Assembly: GCA_026692665.1 (NCBI GenBank)
Contig: JAPLOF010000038.1
Location: forward strand, 1 to 64,000
Source of the DNA: Planctomycetota bacterium
Lineage (GTDB): Bacteria; Planctomycetota; UBA1135; GCA-002686595
DNA length: 64,000 nucleotides
Direction of reading: 5' to 3'
The notes under the pieces were generated by a model. The model saw nothing but the letters and a program-made list of their open reading frames with translations. It had not been told where the DNA came from and did no database searches. The position numbers and the translations under genes are program-made. The number at the start of each line of letters is the position of its first letter. The first letter of the stretch is position 1. Shown here piece after piece: positions 40,052-48,708 of this stretch.

Positions 40052-40501
40052 TCAGCCGGACACGGGCTCGCGCGGTTCGCCGGATTCGAGCCAGTCGCGC
40101 AGGAGCACGAGCGCGCTGAGGCTGTCGCGGCGGCCCTTCCAGTCCGCCCGGCGCGTGCCCGCGTCGCGCAGCAGTTCCTCGGCGGCCTTCGTCGTCAGGT
40201 GCTCGTCGTGGAGCACCACCGGGAGGTCCGGGAATCGCGTCGCGAGCCGCGCGGCGAACGCGCGCACGTCCGCGGCACGCACGCCCTCGCTGCCGTCGGC
40301 GTGGCGTGGAAGGCCGACGAGCAGGATGCCGATCGTGCGCTCGTCGAGGAGTTTCGCGATGTGCGCGAGCAGTTCCGGCCCGTCGCCGGTGCCCGAAAAT
40401 GCGTCGAGGGGGACCGGAGCGATGCGCAACGGATCGACGGCCGCGAAGCCCGTGCGCTTCGTGCCGTGATCGATCGCCAGGACGCCGGAGCGCGTGCTCA
40501 T
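40052..40501 (-). CDS. ruvX: YqgF/RuvX family pre-16S rRNA nuclease
   Basis: 149 residues, the normal family length. The RNase H-like fold begins VLAIDHGTKRTGFAA with the catalytic Asp, continues with ILLVGLPRHADGSEG (G-x-P form), VVLHDEHLTTKAAEELL, and ends with RDSLSALVLLRDWLES where the last Asp completes the site (D-S-x-S-A). YqgF proteins mature the 5' end of 16S rRNA and were first proposed as Holliday junction resolvases. A TACTCT hexamer lies 10 nt before the ATG on the minus strand, consistent with the short-leader promoters seen elsewhere. Essential in many bacteria. Confidence 0.93.
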   Translation of the reverse strand: MSTRSGVLAIDHGTKRTGFAAVDPLRIAPVPLDAFSGTGDGPELLAHIAKLLDERTIGILLVGLPRHADGSEGVRAADVRAFAARLATRFPDLPVVLHDEHLTTKAAEELLRDAGTRRADWKGRRDSLSALVLLRDWLESGEPREPVSG

Positions 40502-40593
40502 CTCAGCCGCGAGAGTAGTCGCGGGACATCGGGATCGCGAGGTCCGACCGGCGAGGTCTGGCGTGCTCGACGCGCACTCCTCACGATACGCCC

Positions 40594-41382
40594 ATGAAGA
40601 ACCCGGGACTCTCGGGCCTGCGCGCCGAACTCGCGCCGTTGCGCGCCCGTCTCGTCGCGCATCCTCTGTACGGGTCGCTGAAGACTCTCGATCAGGTCCG
40701 CACCTTCCAGGAGCACCACGTCTTCGCCGTGTGGGATTTCATGTCCCTCCTCAAGGCGCTCCAGCGCGAGCTCACGTGCGTCGAGGTGCCGTGGCGGCCT
40801 GCTGGCGATCCGATCGCGCGCCGCCTGATCAACGAGATCGTCGTGGCCGAGGAGAGCGACGACGATGGTCGGGGTGGATACCTGTCGCACTTCGACCTCT
40901 ACCTGGCATCGATGCTCGAATCCGGCGCTTCGACGCATGCGATCCGGGCGGTGCTCGAGCGCCTGGAGGGTCGCGAGAGTCTCGAGCACGCGCTCGAGGC
41001 CGCGCCGGCCGCCGCCCGTGCTTTCTGCGGAACCACGTTCGAGATCGCGGGATCCGGCTCGATTCCCGCGATCGCAGCCGCCTTCACGCTCGGGCGGGAG
41101 GACGTGATCCCCGACATGTTCCGCCAGATCGTCCGGGATCTCGACCGATCGGGAGGGCCGCGCCTGCCTTCCCTCGTCGACTACCTGGAGCGTCACGTGG
41201 CGCTCGACGGCGAACGCCACGGTCCGATGGCGGAGCGGATGCTCGCCAGCCTGTGCGGAGACGACGCAAGCGCATGGAGGGCCGCGCTCGAGGCCGCTGA
41301 AGCCTCGATTCGTGCGCGCATCGGCTTGTGGGACGCGATCCAGGATCTGGTGGCCCGTCCCCGGCGAGCGGTCCACGCCTGA
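40594..41382 (+). CDS. DUF3050 family protein, heme-oxygenase-like fold
   Basis: 262 residues. The opening block LRAELAPLRARLVAHPLYGS, then VRTFQEHHVFAVWDFMSLLK, and LINEIVVAEESDDD are the conserved DUF3050 blocks. The Glu/His residues in QEHHVFAVWD and EEESD-type positions and H in SHFDLYL and LERHVALDGERHGPM would line a diiron-like site in this fold, which belongs to the heme-oxygenase-like oxygenase superfamily. The reaction is unknown. ATG 40594 follows 92 bp after the divergent ruvX start. It converges with the isc operon, its stop lying 6 bp from iscX. Confidence 0.88.
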   Translation: MKNPGLSGLRAELAPLRARLVAHPLYGSLKTLDQVRTFQEHHVFAVWDFMSLLKALQRELTCVEVPWRPAGDPIARRLINEIVVAEESDDDGRGGYLSHFDLYLASMLESGASTHAIRAVLERLEGRESLEHALEAAPAAARAFCGTTFEIAGSGSIPAIAAAFTLGREDVIPDMFRQIVRDLDRSGGPRLPSLVDYLERHVALDGERHGPMAERMLASLCGDDASAWRAALEAAEASIRARIGLWDAIQDLVARPRRAVHA

Positions 41383-41388
41383 CCGCTC

Positions 41389-41598
41389 TCAGTCCTCGAC
41401 TTCGTCGATCCAGGCCATCTGGATCGCTTCGAGGATCTTCTCGTTGCTCTTCTTCGGATCGCTCGCGAATCCCGGCAACTCCGTCACCCAGCGGTGCAGG
41501 TCCGTGAACCGCACCGTGAGCGGCGAGACGTCCGCGTGCCGTTCCGCGAGCATCTGCGCGATGGCGCGCACGTCCGTCCATTCGATCCGTGCGGGCAT
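41389..41598 (-). CDS. iscX: IscX, Fe-S cluster assembly regulator
   Basis: 69 residues, the usual length of IscX. The sequence IEWTDVRAIAQMLAERHADV contains the W-x-D family opening, followed by RFTDLHRWVTELPGFASDPK and KSNEKILEAIQMAWIDE, with the acidic C-terminus that contacts iron and IscS. IscX binds IscS and iron and tunes sulfur transfer. The ATG overlaps the hscA stop by 4 nt. It is the last gene of the isc operon; unusually, no ferredoxin gene lies between hscA and iscX. Confidence 0.93.
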   Translation of the reverse strand: MPARIEWTDVRAIAQMLAERHADVSPLTVRFTDLHRWVTELPGFASDPKKSNEKILEAIQMAWIDEVED

Positions 41599-43478
41599 CA
41601 GACGTCCCCGAGCGAACGGCCCATCAAGGCCTTCTGCGCGACATTGTTCATGAGCAGGGCGGCGAGCGGCAGGGCCGCGCGTTCGAACTCGTCGCGTGCG
41701 CGCTGGAGGGCCTTGACGTCGTCCTGCTGCACTGCAACCTTGGCATCGCGCAGGGCGTCCTCGAGATCGCGGATGCTCTCCTTGTCGAGCCCGGCCCGGC
41801 CGGCGTTCAGGTTCTTCTCGGTCGCGAGGACCATCGTGCCGATCTCGGTCTTCAGGTCCGCCGCGCGGCGTGCGGCGAAGTCCTCGACGGCGTTCGCGTA
41901 CCCCGACTTCAGCATGCCCTCGACCTCGGAGTCCGTGAGGCCGTGCATGGGCTGGACGTCGATGTGCGCCGAGATCCCGGTGGACTGCTCCTTCGCGCTG
42001 ACGGTCAGCAGGCCGTCCGCGTCGATGTGGAAGCGCACGGCGACGCGCGGCATCCCCGCCGGCATCGGCGGAATGCCCTTGAGCTTGAAGCGGCCCAGGC
42101 TGCGGCAGTCGCGCGCCATCTCGCGTTCGCCCTGCACGATGTGGAAATCGATGCCGGTCTGGTCGTCGGCATACGTCGTGAATCCCTCGGTCGCTTCGCA
42201 GGGGACCGTCGAGTTGCGCTGGATGATCTTCGACACGGCGCCGCCCATCGTCTCGAGGCCGAGCGAGAGCGGCGTCACGTCCAGGAGCAGCATGTCGCGG
42301 CGCCCGCCCATGAGGATCTGCGCCTGGACGGCCGCGCCAAGCGCGACGACCTCGTCGGGGTTCAGCTCCGTGTGCGGAATCCGTCCGAAGAACTCGGCGA
42401 TGCGGCGGCGCACCACCGGCATCCGCGTGCTGCCCCCGACAAGGACCACTTCGTCGATCTGTCCCGCCGTGAGCTTCGCGTCGGAGAGGGCCCGACGGCA
42501 CGAGTCCAGCGTGCGCTCGATCAAGTCCGCGGTGAGCGCCTCGAACTCGTCGCGCGAGACACGCCGGCGCCAGGCGATGCGCTTGTGGGGCACCATCAAG
42601 TGCAACTCGGCTTCGGGCTGGTTCGTGAGCTCGATCTTGCAGTGCTCGGCCGCCTGGCGTGCCGCCTGCTGGAACGCGGGGTCCCTGGTCAGCTCGTCAC
42701 CGTGCTCGGCGCCCAACGCGGTACGCGCCAGGTTCGCGAGCCGCTGGTCGAAGTCGTCCCCGCCCAGGTGCGTGTCGCCGTTCGTGGCGAGCACGCGGAA
42801 CACGCCGTCCTCGATCGAGAGGATCGTGACGTCGAACGTCCCGCCTCCCAGGTCGAAGACCGCGACGTGGCCCTTGTCGCGCTGATCGAGCCCGTAGGCG
42901 AGGCTCGCCGCGGTGGGTTCGTTCACGATGCGCAGCACGTCGAGACCCGCGATGCGCGCCGCGTCGCGCGTGGATTGGCGCTGCGCGTCGTCGAAGTACG
43001 CGGGGACCGTGATCACGCACTTCGTCGGCGCCTTCTCGCCCAACGCCGTGCTGGCTACGTCGTGGACCTTGCGCAGGATCAGGGCGGAGAGCTCCTCGGG
43101 TGCGTAGCGCCGGCCGCGCGCCTCGAGTTGGATCAAGCCGCGCTCGTTCTCCGTCGCCGCGTAGGGCAGCGTCGCGAGCTCTTGGGCCACGTCGGCGAGG
43201 CCCCGGCCCATGAAGCGCTTGACGCTGAAGAGCGTGTTGCGCGGGTCGACGACGGCGTGGTCGCGCGCCTCGCGTCCCACGATGGGGGCGCCGCTCTCGG
43301 GGAAGTAGATGACGGAGGGCACGAGGCCGCTCCGACCGTCGGGCCGCAACACCGAGGGGCGGCCTTCGCGCCAGGTCGCGGCGAGGGAGTTCGTCGTCCC
43401 GAGGTCGATCCCGAGCGCGACTTGGGGCGCCGGAGCCGGGACGGTGTTGTTCAGGACGTTGAGTTCGACGTAGCCCAT
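41598..43478 (-). CDS. hscA: HscA, Hsp70-type chaperone for Fe-S cluster transfer
   Basis: 626 residues. The ATPase domain begins VALGIDLGTTNSLAATWREG, with VFDLGGGTFDVTILS and IVNEPTAASLAYGL near residues 165-195, all Hsp70 signatures. The substrate-binding domain follows from VTPLSLGLETMGG. Position in an isc operon and overall divergence from DnaK identify HscA, which binds the LPPVK motif of IscU and drives cluster release. The start MGYVELNVLNNTV at 43478 is chosen because the frame upstream is arginine/cysteine-rich and belongs to the hscB reading frame. It follows hscB by 25 nt and overlaps iscX by 4 nt. Confidence 0.94.
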   Translation of the reverse strand: MGYVELNVLNNTVPAPAPQVALGIDLGTTNSLAATWREGRPSVLRPDGRSGLVPSVIYFPESGAPIVGREARDHAVVDPRNTLFSVKRFMGRGLADVAQELATLPYAATENERGLIQLEARGRRYAPEELSALILRKVHDVASTALGEKAPTKCVITVPAYFDDAQRQSTRDAARIAGLDVLRIVNEPTAASLAYGLDQRDKGHVAVFDLGGGTFDVTILSIEDGVFRVLATNGDTHLGGDDFDQRLANLARTALGAEHGDELTRDPAFQQAARQAAEHCKIELTNQPEAELHLMVPHKRIAWRRRVSRDEFEALTADLIERTLDSCRRALSDAKLTAGQIDEVVLVGGSTRMPVVRRRIAEFFGRIPHTELNPDEVVALGAAVQAQILMGGRRDMLLLDVTPLSLGLETMGGAVSKIIQRNSTVPCEATEGFTTYADDQTGIDFHIVQGEREMARDCRSLGRFKLKGIPPMPAGMPRVAVRFHIDADGLLTVSAKEQSTGISAHIDVQPMHGLTDSEVEGMLKSGYANAVEDFAARRAADLKTEIGTMVLATEKNLNAGRAGLDKESIRDLEDALRDAKVAVQQDDVKALQRARDEFERAALPLAALLMNNVAQKALMGRSLGDV

Positions 43479-43503
43479 CGTGGAAAGGGGAGAGCGCGCG
43501 GGG

Positions 43504-44127
43504 TCAGCGACGTTCGGCGCGTGCGAGGCGCAGGGTTTCGACTTCGCGCAGCGCGCGGTCGAGATAGCGCAGCGCATTCAGCTCGCGACGTGCGACGCCG
43601 AGTTGCTGCGAGCCACGCTCGGGCAGCGGGTCCAGGAGCTGCGCGATCCGCGCCAGGCCCGCCGCGCGGCGATCGGCGATCTCGGCGGCCAGGGGGGCGA
43701 TGCGAGGATCCGTGCCACTCGCGGCTCGAGACTCCTCCAGGACCTCGTTCCACTCGAGCACCTCCACGAGGAACGCCTGCGGCATCGCGCGTTCGTTCTC
43801 CTCGGTCGGGCCGCCGAGGTGGAGGACCAGCCAGTCCGCGCGACGCACGGCGTCGGAGAGCACGTCGAAGGCCTGGTTGAGGCGCGCGCTATTTCGTTCG
43901 GCGCGCTCGCGCACGGCCGCCTCGGCTGTCCCGAAGAAGTCGGGGTGGACGAGCCGGGAACAGCGCGTGAGGCGGCGACGAAGGTCACGCTCGTCGACGA
44001 CGAAGCTGGGCACGAGACCCAGGATGTCGAACGGGCTCGCGCCCTCGGGGACGTCGTGCACGGCTCCACACGCAGCGCACGCGACGGGCGTCTCGAGCGG
44101 CGCGCCGCAGGCTGTGCAGTTCGGCAT
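43504..44127 (-). CDS. hscB: HscB co-chaperone with N-terminal zinc motif
   Basis: 207 residues. Before the J-domain there is a short four-cysteine element, C4-T-A-C7 and C17-A-A-C20, similar to the zinc-binding N-terminus of eukaryotic HSCB and absent from E. coli HscB. The J-domain covers SPFDILGLVPSFVVDERDLR to the HPD loop (SRLVHPDFFGTAE) and LNQAFDVLSDAVRRADWL; the C-terminal helical domain that binds IscU follows. HscB brings IscU to HscA and stimulates its ATPase. ATG 44127 is supported by the cysteine element beginning immediately after it. 23 nt separate it from iscA. Confidence 0.92.
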   Translation of the reverse strand: MPNCTACGAPLETPVACAACGAVHDVPEGASPFDILGLVPSFVVDERDLRRRLTRCSRLVHPDFFGTAEAAVRERAERNSARLNQAFDVLSDAVRRADWLVLHLGGPTEENERAMPQAFLVEVLEWNEVLEESRAASGTDPRIAPLAAEIADRRAAGLARIAQLLDPLPERGSQQLGVARRELNALRYLDRALREVETLRLARAERR

Positions 44128-44150
44128 CGGGCGTGCGCGTTGGCGGAGAT

Positions 44151-44477
44151 TCAGACGGCGAACGACTCGCCGCAGCCGCAGCTCTTGGCCGCATTCGGAT
44201 TCCCGAACTTGAAGCCGCGGCCCATCAGGTTGTCCTCGAAGTCGATCTGAGTGCCGTTCAGATAAAGGAAGCTCTTCGGGTCGCACACGACGCGTACGCC
44301 CTCGACTTCGCTGACCTGGTCCACTTCGCTGATCTGGTCGTCGAAGCCGAGCGTGTAGGAGAATCCGGAACAGCCTCCGCCCTTGACCCCGACGCGCAGC
44401 GCCGTGGCCTCGACCATCTTCTGTTCCTCGATGATGCGCCGGATCTCCTTCGTGGCGCGTTCGGTGAGCTGGATCAC
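44151..44477 (-). CDS. iscA: IscA/HesB-type Fe-S cluster carrier
   Basis: 108 residues. The three cysteines of A-type carriers are present: VGVKGGGCSGFSYTLGF and, near the C-terminus, AAKSCGCGESFAV. IQLTERATKEIRRIIEEQ is the usual first helix. The protein receives clusters and delivers them to targets, mainly [4Fe-4S] proteins. The ATG at 44477 overlaps the iscU stop by 4 nt. Confidence 0.95.
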   Translation of the reverse strand: MIQLTERATKEIRRIIEEQKMVEATALRVGVKGGGCSGFSYTLGFDDQISEVDQVSEVEGVRVVCDPKSFLYLNGTQIDFEDNLMGRGFKFGNPNAAKSCGCGESFAV

Positions 44478-44887
44478 TTGCGCACGACTCCTGCGGCGGA
44501 TGCCGCTTCCTCGCTCTGCTTGGACTTGAAGTCCGCGATCGCCGCCTTGATCGCGTCTTCAGCCAGGACACTGCAGTGGATCTTGACCGGCGGCAGCGAG
44601 AGTTCCTCGACGATCTGGGTGTTCTTGATCCCCATCGCCTCGTCGATCGTCTTGCCCTTGATCCACTCCGTCGCCAGCGAGCTCGACGCGATCGCCGAGC
44701 CGCAGCCGAACGTCTTGAACTTGGCGTCGACGATGCGGTCGCCCTCGACCTGGATCTGGAGCTTCATGACGTCGCCGCATTCGGGTGCGCCGACGACGCC
44801 CGTGCCGACGCTGGACTTCGCCTTGTCGAGGGAGCCCACGTTGCGCGGGTTGTTGTAGTGGTCGATGACCTTGTCGCTGTAGGCCAT
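44474..44887 (-). CDS. iscU: IscU scaffold protein
   Basis: 137 residues. All key features of IscU are visible: YSDKVIDHYNNPRNVGSLDK at the N-terminus, cysteines in GAPECGDVMKL, TFGCGSAIASSS and VKIHCSVLAEDA, and the HscA recognition motif LPPVK directly before the third cysteine. IscU assembles the [2Fe-2S] cluster from sulfur supplied by IscS. A C-terminal extension (QSEEAASAAGVVRK) is slightly longer than in E. coli. The ATG at 44887 is chosen because the protein then begins MAYSDKV; it lies 96 nt after the iscS stop. Confidence 0.96.
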   Translation of the reverse strand: MAYSDKVIDHYNNPRNVGSLDKAKSSVGTGVVGAPECGDVMKLQIQVEGDRIVDAKFKTFGCGSAIASSSLATEWIKGKTIDEAMGIKNTQIVEELSLPPVKIHCSVLAEDAIKAAIADFKSKQSEEAASAAGVVRK

Positions 44888-44983
44888 GGGAGGTCTCCGT
44901 GGGATTCTAGTGCGTGTGCGGTTGGGTTGGACGGTGAAGTTGGATGGTGCCCGGCGCCGAACGGCGCCCGGCACGGCTCGGGC

Positions 44984-46201
44984 TCAGTGCGCGCCCTGCC
45001 ACTTCACGGTGGACAGGTCGATGCCTTCCTGGGCCATCTCGTAGAGCGGGGAGAGCTCGCGCAGGCGCCGCACCGCGGTGGTGAGCTGCTCGATGGCGAA
45101 GTCGACCTGTTCCTTGGTGGTGAACCGGCCGAAACCGAACCGGATCGAGCTGTGGGCCATGTCCTCGCCGACGCCCATCGCGCGCAGCACGTGGCTCGGC
45201 TCGAGGCTCGCGGAGGTGCACGCGGAGCCCGACGAAACCGCCAGGTCCTTGATGCCCATGATCAGGGACTCGCCCTCGACGAAGGCGAACGAGAGGTTCG
45301 AGTTGTTCGGCAGACGGTGATCGGGATCGCCGTTCAGCTTCACATGGCCGATCTCGGCGAAGACGCGGCGCTCGAAGTCGTCGCGCAGGCGGCTCGTGTG
45401 CTCGAGGTCCTTCTTCCACTCCGCCTGGGCGATCTCGCACGCGCGGCCGAGGCCCACGATGCCCGGGACGTTCAGCGTCCCCGAACGCATGCCGCGCTCG
45501 TGTCCACCGCCGTCCATCTGGGCCGTCAGGCGCACGCGCGGGTTCTTGCGGCGCACGTAGAGCGCGCCGACGCCCTTGGGACCGTAGATCTTGTGGCCGG
45601 TCAGGCACAGGAGGTCGACGTGGTCGGCTTCGACGTCGACCGGGATCTTGCCCGCGGCCTGCGTCGCGTCCGTCAGGAACAGGACGCCCTTGGCGTGGCA
45701 CAGGGCGCCGATCTCGCGGATCGGGTTCACCGTGCCGACCTCGTTGTTGGCCCACATGATGGCCACCACGACCGTGTCGGGACGGAGCGCCTTCTCGACG
45801 GACTCGACCGTGATCCGCCCGGTCTTGGTCGGCTCGAGGTAGGTGACCTCCCAGCCGAGCTTCTCGAGGTGCTTGCACGTGTCGAGCACGGCCTTGTGCT
45901 CGGTCAGGCTGGTGACGACGTGGCGGCCCTTCTCGCCGTACATGTCCGCCACGCCCTTGAGGGCCAGATTGATCGACTCCGTCGCGCCCGACGTGAACAC
46001 GATCTCCTTCGCGTTCGCACCGATCAGGCTGGCGATCTGCGCGCGCGCCTTCTCGACGGCCTCCTCGGCGCGCCATCCGAAGGGGTGGCTGCGGCTCGCC
46101 GCGTTGCCGAACTCCTCGGTGAAATAGGGCAGCATCGTCTCGAGCACGCGCGGATCGAGCGGCGTCGTCGCCTGGTAGTCGAAGTAGAGCGGGAGCTTCA
46201 T
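44984..46201 (-). CDS. iscS: cysteine desulfurase IscS
   Basis: 405 residues, class V aminotransferase fold. It starts [19 protein letters not shown]. The PLP lysine lies in [14 protein letters not shown], and the catalytic cysteine in the mobile loop [17 protein letters not shown], which is the long-loop group I form. [17 protein letters not shown] is the cofactor phosphate motif. The enzyme takes sulfur from L-cysteine and passes it as persulfide to IscU. The ATG overlaps the iscR stop by 4 nt, so both are transcribed together from the isc promoter at 46873-46902. Confidence 0.97.
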   Translation of the reverse strand: MKLPLYFDYQATTPLDPRVLETMLPYFTEEFGNAASRSHPFGWRAEEAVEKARAQIASLIGANAKEIVFTSGATESINLALKGVADMYGEKGRHVVTSLTEHKAVLDTCKHLEKLGWEVTYLEPTKTGRITVESVEKALRPDTVVVAIMWANNEVGTVNPIREIGALCHAKGVLFLTDATQAAGKIPVDVEADHVDLLCLTGHKIYGPKGVGALYVRRKNPRVRLTAQMDGGGHERGMRSGTLNVPGIVGLGRACEIAQAEWKKDLEHTSRLRDDFERRVFAEIGHVKLNGDPDHRLPNNSNLSFAFVEGESLIMGIKDLAVSSGSACTSASLEPSHVLRAMGVGEDMAHSSIRFGFGRFTTKEQVDFAIEQLTTAVRRLRELSPLYEMAQEGIDLSTVKWQGAH

Positions 46202-46752
46202 GACAGGATCGTGGGGGACTGGCCGATCTCGGGGCGGATGTGGGCCGGAACGGAACGGGCACCCGGGGTGGCCGCGCGGCCATAGGCGGACGGGAGTGCC
46301 GTGAGATGCAGGCCGGAGGAGTCCAGCGCGACGAAGGGCTCGGCGGAGCCCAGCGATTGGAGCGTCGTGCGCTCCATGAGCCGCCAGATGCCCTCGCGCA
46401 GTCGCTGCAGCGGGGAGCGGATGGGGCAGACCGACTCGACCTCGCACGTCGAGCCGACGGTGTCGCCGTGCGACTCGCAACTCGTGACCGCCGGTGCCCC
46501 CTCGAGCGCCACGACCACGTCGCCGAGCGTGATGCGGTCGGCCGGTCGCGCCAGGGCGTAGCCACCCGTCGCGCCGCGCTGCGACTCGACGAGACCGGCT
46601 CGCCCGAGATCCTTGACGACCTCGGCCAGCAGTCGGCGCGGAACCGGGTAGTGCTCGCTGATTTCGCGCACGCTGACGACCTGACCGGCCCGATCCGCCA
46701 TGTGGATCAGCGCGATGAGGCCGTATTCGGTTCGCTTGGTCAGTTGCAGCAC
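46198..46752 (-). CDS. iscR: IscR-like Rrf2-family regulator
   Basis: 184 residues. The winged helix begins [20 protein letters not shown] and has [20 protein letters not shown] and [15 protein letters not shown], typical of Rrf2 proteins. Three cysteines (in [16 protein letters not shown] and SVCPIRSPL) sit where IscR binds its [2Fe-2S] cluster, so it should sense cluster status and repress the operon. The C-terminus (about 50 residues beyond the cluster region) is longer than in E. coli IscR. GTG 46752 gives the family N-terminus; a leader of about 115 nt separates it from the promoter, with a small inverted repeat GCACC/GGTGC at 46793-46807 that may be an operator. Confidence 0.92.
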   Translation of the reverse strand: MLQLTKRTEYGLIALIHMADRAGQVVSVREISEHYPVPRRLLAEVVKDLGRAGLVESQRGATGGYALARPADRITLGDVVVALEGAPAVTSCESHGDTVGSTCEVESVCPIRSPLQRLREGIWRLMERTTLQSLGSAEPFVALDSSGLHLTALPSAYGRAATPGARSVPAHIRPEIGQSPTILS

Positions 46753-46872
46753 GCGGAGGGTTCCGGGGGTCGTTCGGGGCGCGGAAGAATCCGCACCGAA
46801 ATGGTGCTCATTGGGGGCCGAGAGAGAGGCCGACGGTCGCTCGGACCGCTGGCCTCGGGGTTCGTCTGCCTC

Positions 46873-46902
46873 AGTGTATGGGCCTTTCCCAGGCCCTGCC
46901 AA
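46873..46902 (-). promoter_or_regulatory. promoter of the isc operon
   Basis: On the minus strand TTGGCA (46902-46897) and TACACT (46878-46873) are separated by 18 nt, close to the sigma-70 consensus TTGACA/TATAAT. It is the best -35/-10 pair found in the window. The predicted start lies about 115 nt before the iscR GTG. Confidence 0.55.
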
Positions 46903-47019
46903 GGCTCATCGGTCAAAATCTGCCGTTCACGGTAGGGTTTCCCCGGGCGGGCGCTGGGCTCGGTCTCCCGCTCGCCGGATCCTCAAGCCCGGACCGCCGA
47001 TGGTCGATCCCTGCTCGCG

Positions 47020-47283
47020 ATGGGCGACGGAACTGCACCTCTTTGCTTCACCTGCGGGCTGCCGGGCACGAACACCCTGCAGTTCAACCGGCTACCGAAC
47101 GGCCAGGTCTGTCCGGCCTGCCGCGATCGGCTGCTCGACTCGATCGCCCCGGCACTGCCGGACCGGTCCCACCGGCCGATCCCGGAGCTGGGGTCGGGGA
47201 CGGCAGTCCATGAGGAAGCCCACGGCGAGGCGGAGTGGGACGGGGATCCGCGTCCCTGGCCGCCGCCCGGCCTGGCTTCCTGA
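47020..47283 (+). CDS. 87-residue double zinc-ribbon protein, unknown
   Basis: The sequence LCFTCGLPGTNTLQFNRLPN and GQVCPACRDRLLDS contains two C-x2-C pairs 20 residues apart, forming one zinc ribbon. The remaining half is acidic and proline-rich (AVHEEAHGEAEWDGDPRPWP). The protein is cytoplasmic and not assigned to a family by me. It lies divergently from the isc operon across a 267-bp region and convergently to the thioesterase gene. A TAGGGT hexamer at 46933-46938 may be its -10. The clean cysteine spacing supports a real gene despite its short length. Confidence 0.7.
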   Translation: MGDGTAPLCFTCGLPGTNTLQFNRLPNGQVCPACRDRLLDSIAPALPDRSHRPIPELGSGTAVHEEAHGEAEWDGDPRPWPPPGLAS

Positions 47284-47357
47284 GGTCGGCGGAGCCCTTC
47301 CGGGGCAGCCCGTGGAGCACCCAGGGTCCGGGCGCTCGCGCCTCGCCCGTACGGGCC

Positions 47358-47798
47358 TCAGGGACCCGCCAGAAGCGTGCGCAGGTCCTCCGGCAGCGGG
47401 ACCGGCCCGCGGGCGCGATTCCCGAGGTCGATGCAGGCGAGCTCCACGAGCACGCTGGCGATCCGGGCACCGTCCGCCACCCGCACGATCTCGGACTCGA
47501 AGGTGACGGACGCGGCGCCCAGCCGGCCCACGGTCGTCGCGACGTCCAGCTCGTCCTCGTAGAGCGCCGGGCTGCGAAAGCGCACCTCGAGCTTGCGGAC
47601 CGGAAGCCCGACCCCGCGCCGCTCCAACTCCGCGTAGGAGCAGCCGCGCTCGCGCATCAGGGCCGTCCGGCTCTCCTCGACGTAGAGCGCGTAGTTGGCG
47701 TGGTGCACGACGCCCATCTGATCCGTCTCGCCGTAGCGGACGCGCAGGCGCAGGACGTGAGGCACCCTTCGGGAGAGCGATTCCATCGCGGTGAGCAT
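47358..47798 (-). CDS. YbgC/FadM-type acyl-CoA thioesterase
   Basis: 146 residues, single hot-dog domain. RLRVRYGETDQMGVVHHANY holds the catalytic Asp of the 4HBT family (Y-x-E-T-D-x-M-G-V-V-H), followed by YALYVEESRTALMRERG and PVRKLEVRFRSPALYEDELD. Such enzymes hydrolyse short or long acyl-CoAs or acyl-ACP. ATG 47798 and ATG 47786 are both possible; the second begins MESLSRRVPHVL. The start region overlaps nothing, but the divergent membrane-protein gene begins only 86 bp away. Confidence 0.9.
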   Translation of the reverse strand: MLTAMESLSRRVPHVLRLRVRYGETDQMGVVHHANYALYVEESRTALMRERGCSYAELERRGVGLPVRKLEVRFRSPALYEDELDVATTVGRLGAASVTFESEIVRVADGARIASVLVELACIDLGNRARGPVPLPEDLRTLLAGP

Positions 47799-47883
47799 CG
47801 CAAGCTCCTCCGGGGATCGCCAGACGGCGGGCCGGGGGTCTCCATGGCGACGGCCGCGGCCCGCTGGTAGAACCTCGCCTCCG

Positions 47884-48708
47884 ATGGCGCTCGAAACGGG
47901 ACGATCGGGGCGCGGCGATGCGAACGTCGCAGCCCTCCTGACCTGGGTGATCCCCGGGGCCGGCCACGTCTACCTCGGAGCGCCTCTCTTCGGCATCGCG
48001 GCGTTCCTCGTCATCACGGGGCTCTACCTGGTGGGGATCCGCCTCACCGACGGGATGGCCTTCGAGTTCCTCCAGACGGATCTGCGCTCACCCATCGCGC
48101 CGATCCTGACCCCCGAGGTCGGCAACCTCTCGGCGGTGATCTGGCACATGCGCACGTACGGCTTCGGGCAGCCCTTCCCGAGGTCCTGGCCCGCGCACAT
48201 CGACCTGGGCACGTTTCTCACCGCCTGCAGCGGACTCCTGAATGCCTGCCTCGCATGCAAGGCGCACTTCGACGCGCGCGTGCCGGTCGGCATGCGATCG
48301 AAGAAGCCTTCGCCCGGCCTGCTGGTGCTCCTGGGCTGGATCGTGCCCGGACTCGGACATTGGATCCAAGGCCGCCGGCTGCGCGGGGCGATCGTCTTCG
48401 TGGTCGTGGCTGGATTCGTGGTCCTCGGCACGCTGCTCGCGGAGGGAGCGAACCTGGATCGCGAGCGCCACTTCTACTACTGGAGCGGCCAGTTCCTGGC
48501 TGGAGCGCCCGCCTGGATCCTCGAGGTGATCCACGGCCACGCGTTCGTGCGCGCCGACATCCGCTACGTCGACGCGGGGCTCGCTTTCGGCGGGGTCGCC
48601 GGCCTCCTGAACATCCTGGCCTGGCTCGACCTCTTCGGTGTCGCCGAGCGCGAGGGACTGGAACACCTGGAACCGGAAGCTCCGCCGGTGCGCGAGGTGG
48701 CGGCTTGA
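47884..48708 (+). CDS. multi-pass membrane protein of unknown function
   Basis: 274 residues with five or six predicted membrane helices. Two halves show a related pattern: ALLTWVIPGAGHVYLGAPLF near residue 17 and LGWIVPGLGHWIQGRRLRGA near residue 145. The repeated W-[IV]-[IV]-P-G-[AL]-G-H motif suggests internal duplication, as in TM2-like and DUF6677-type proteins. A cytoplasmic acidic tail (EHLEPEAPPVREVAA) ends the protein. ATG 47884 lies 10 nt after a TAGAAC hexamer. The stop overlaps the next small membrane gene (TTGA). Confidence 0.7.
   Translation: MALETGRSGRGDANVAALLTWVIPGAGHVYLGAPLFGIAAFLVITGLYLVGIRLTDGMAFEFLQTDLRSPIAPILTPEVGNLSAVIWHMRTYGFGQPFPRSWPAHIDLGTFLTACSGLLNACLACKAHFDARVPVGMRSKKPSPGLLVLLGWIVPGLGHWIQGRRLRGAIVFVVVAGFVVLGTLLAEGANLDRERHFYYWSGQFLAGAPAWILEVIHGHAFVRADIRYVDAGLAFGGVAGLLNILAWLDLFGVAEREGLEHLEPEAPPVREVAA

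Noticed and set aside
46793-46807. GCACC-GAAAT-GGTGC as an IscR binding site
   Set aside because: The arms are only 5 bp and the sequence does not follow the known IscR type 1 or type 2 motifs; kept only as a remark in the iscR entry.
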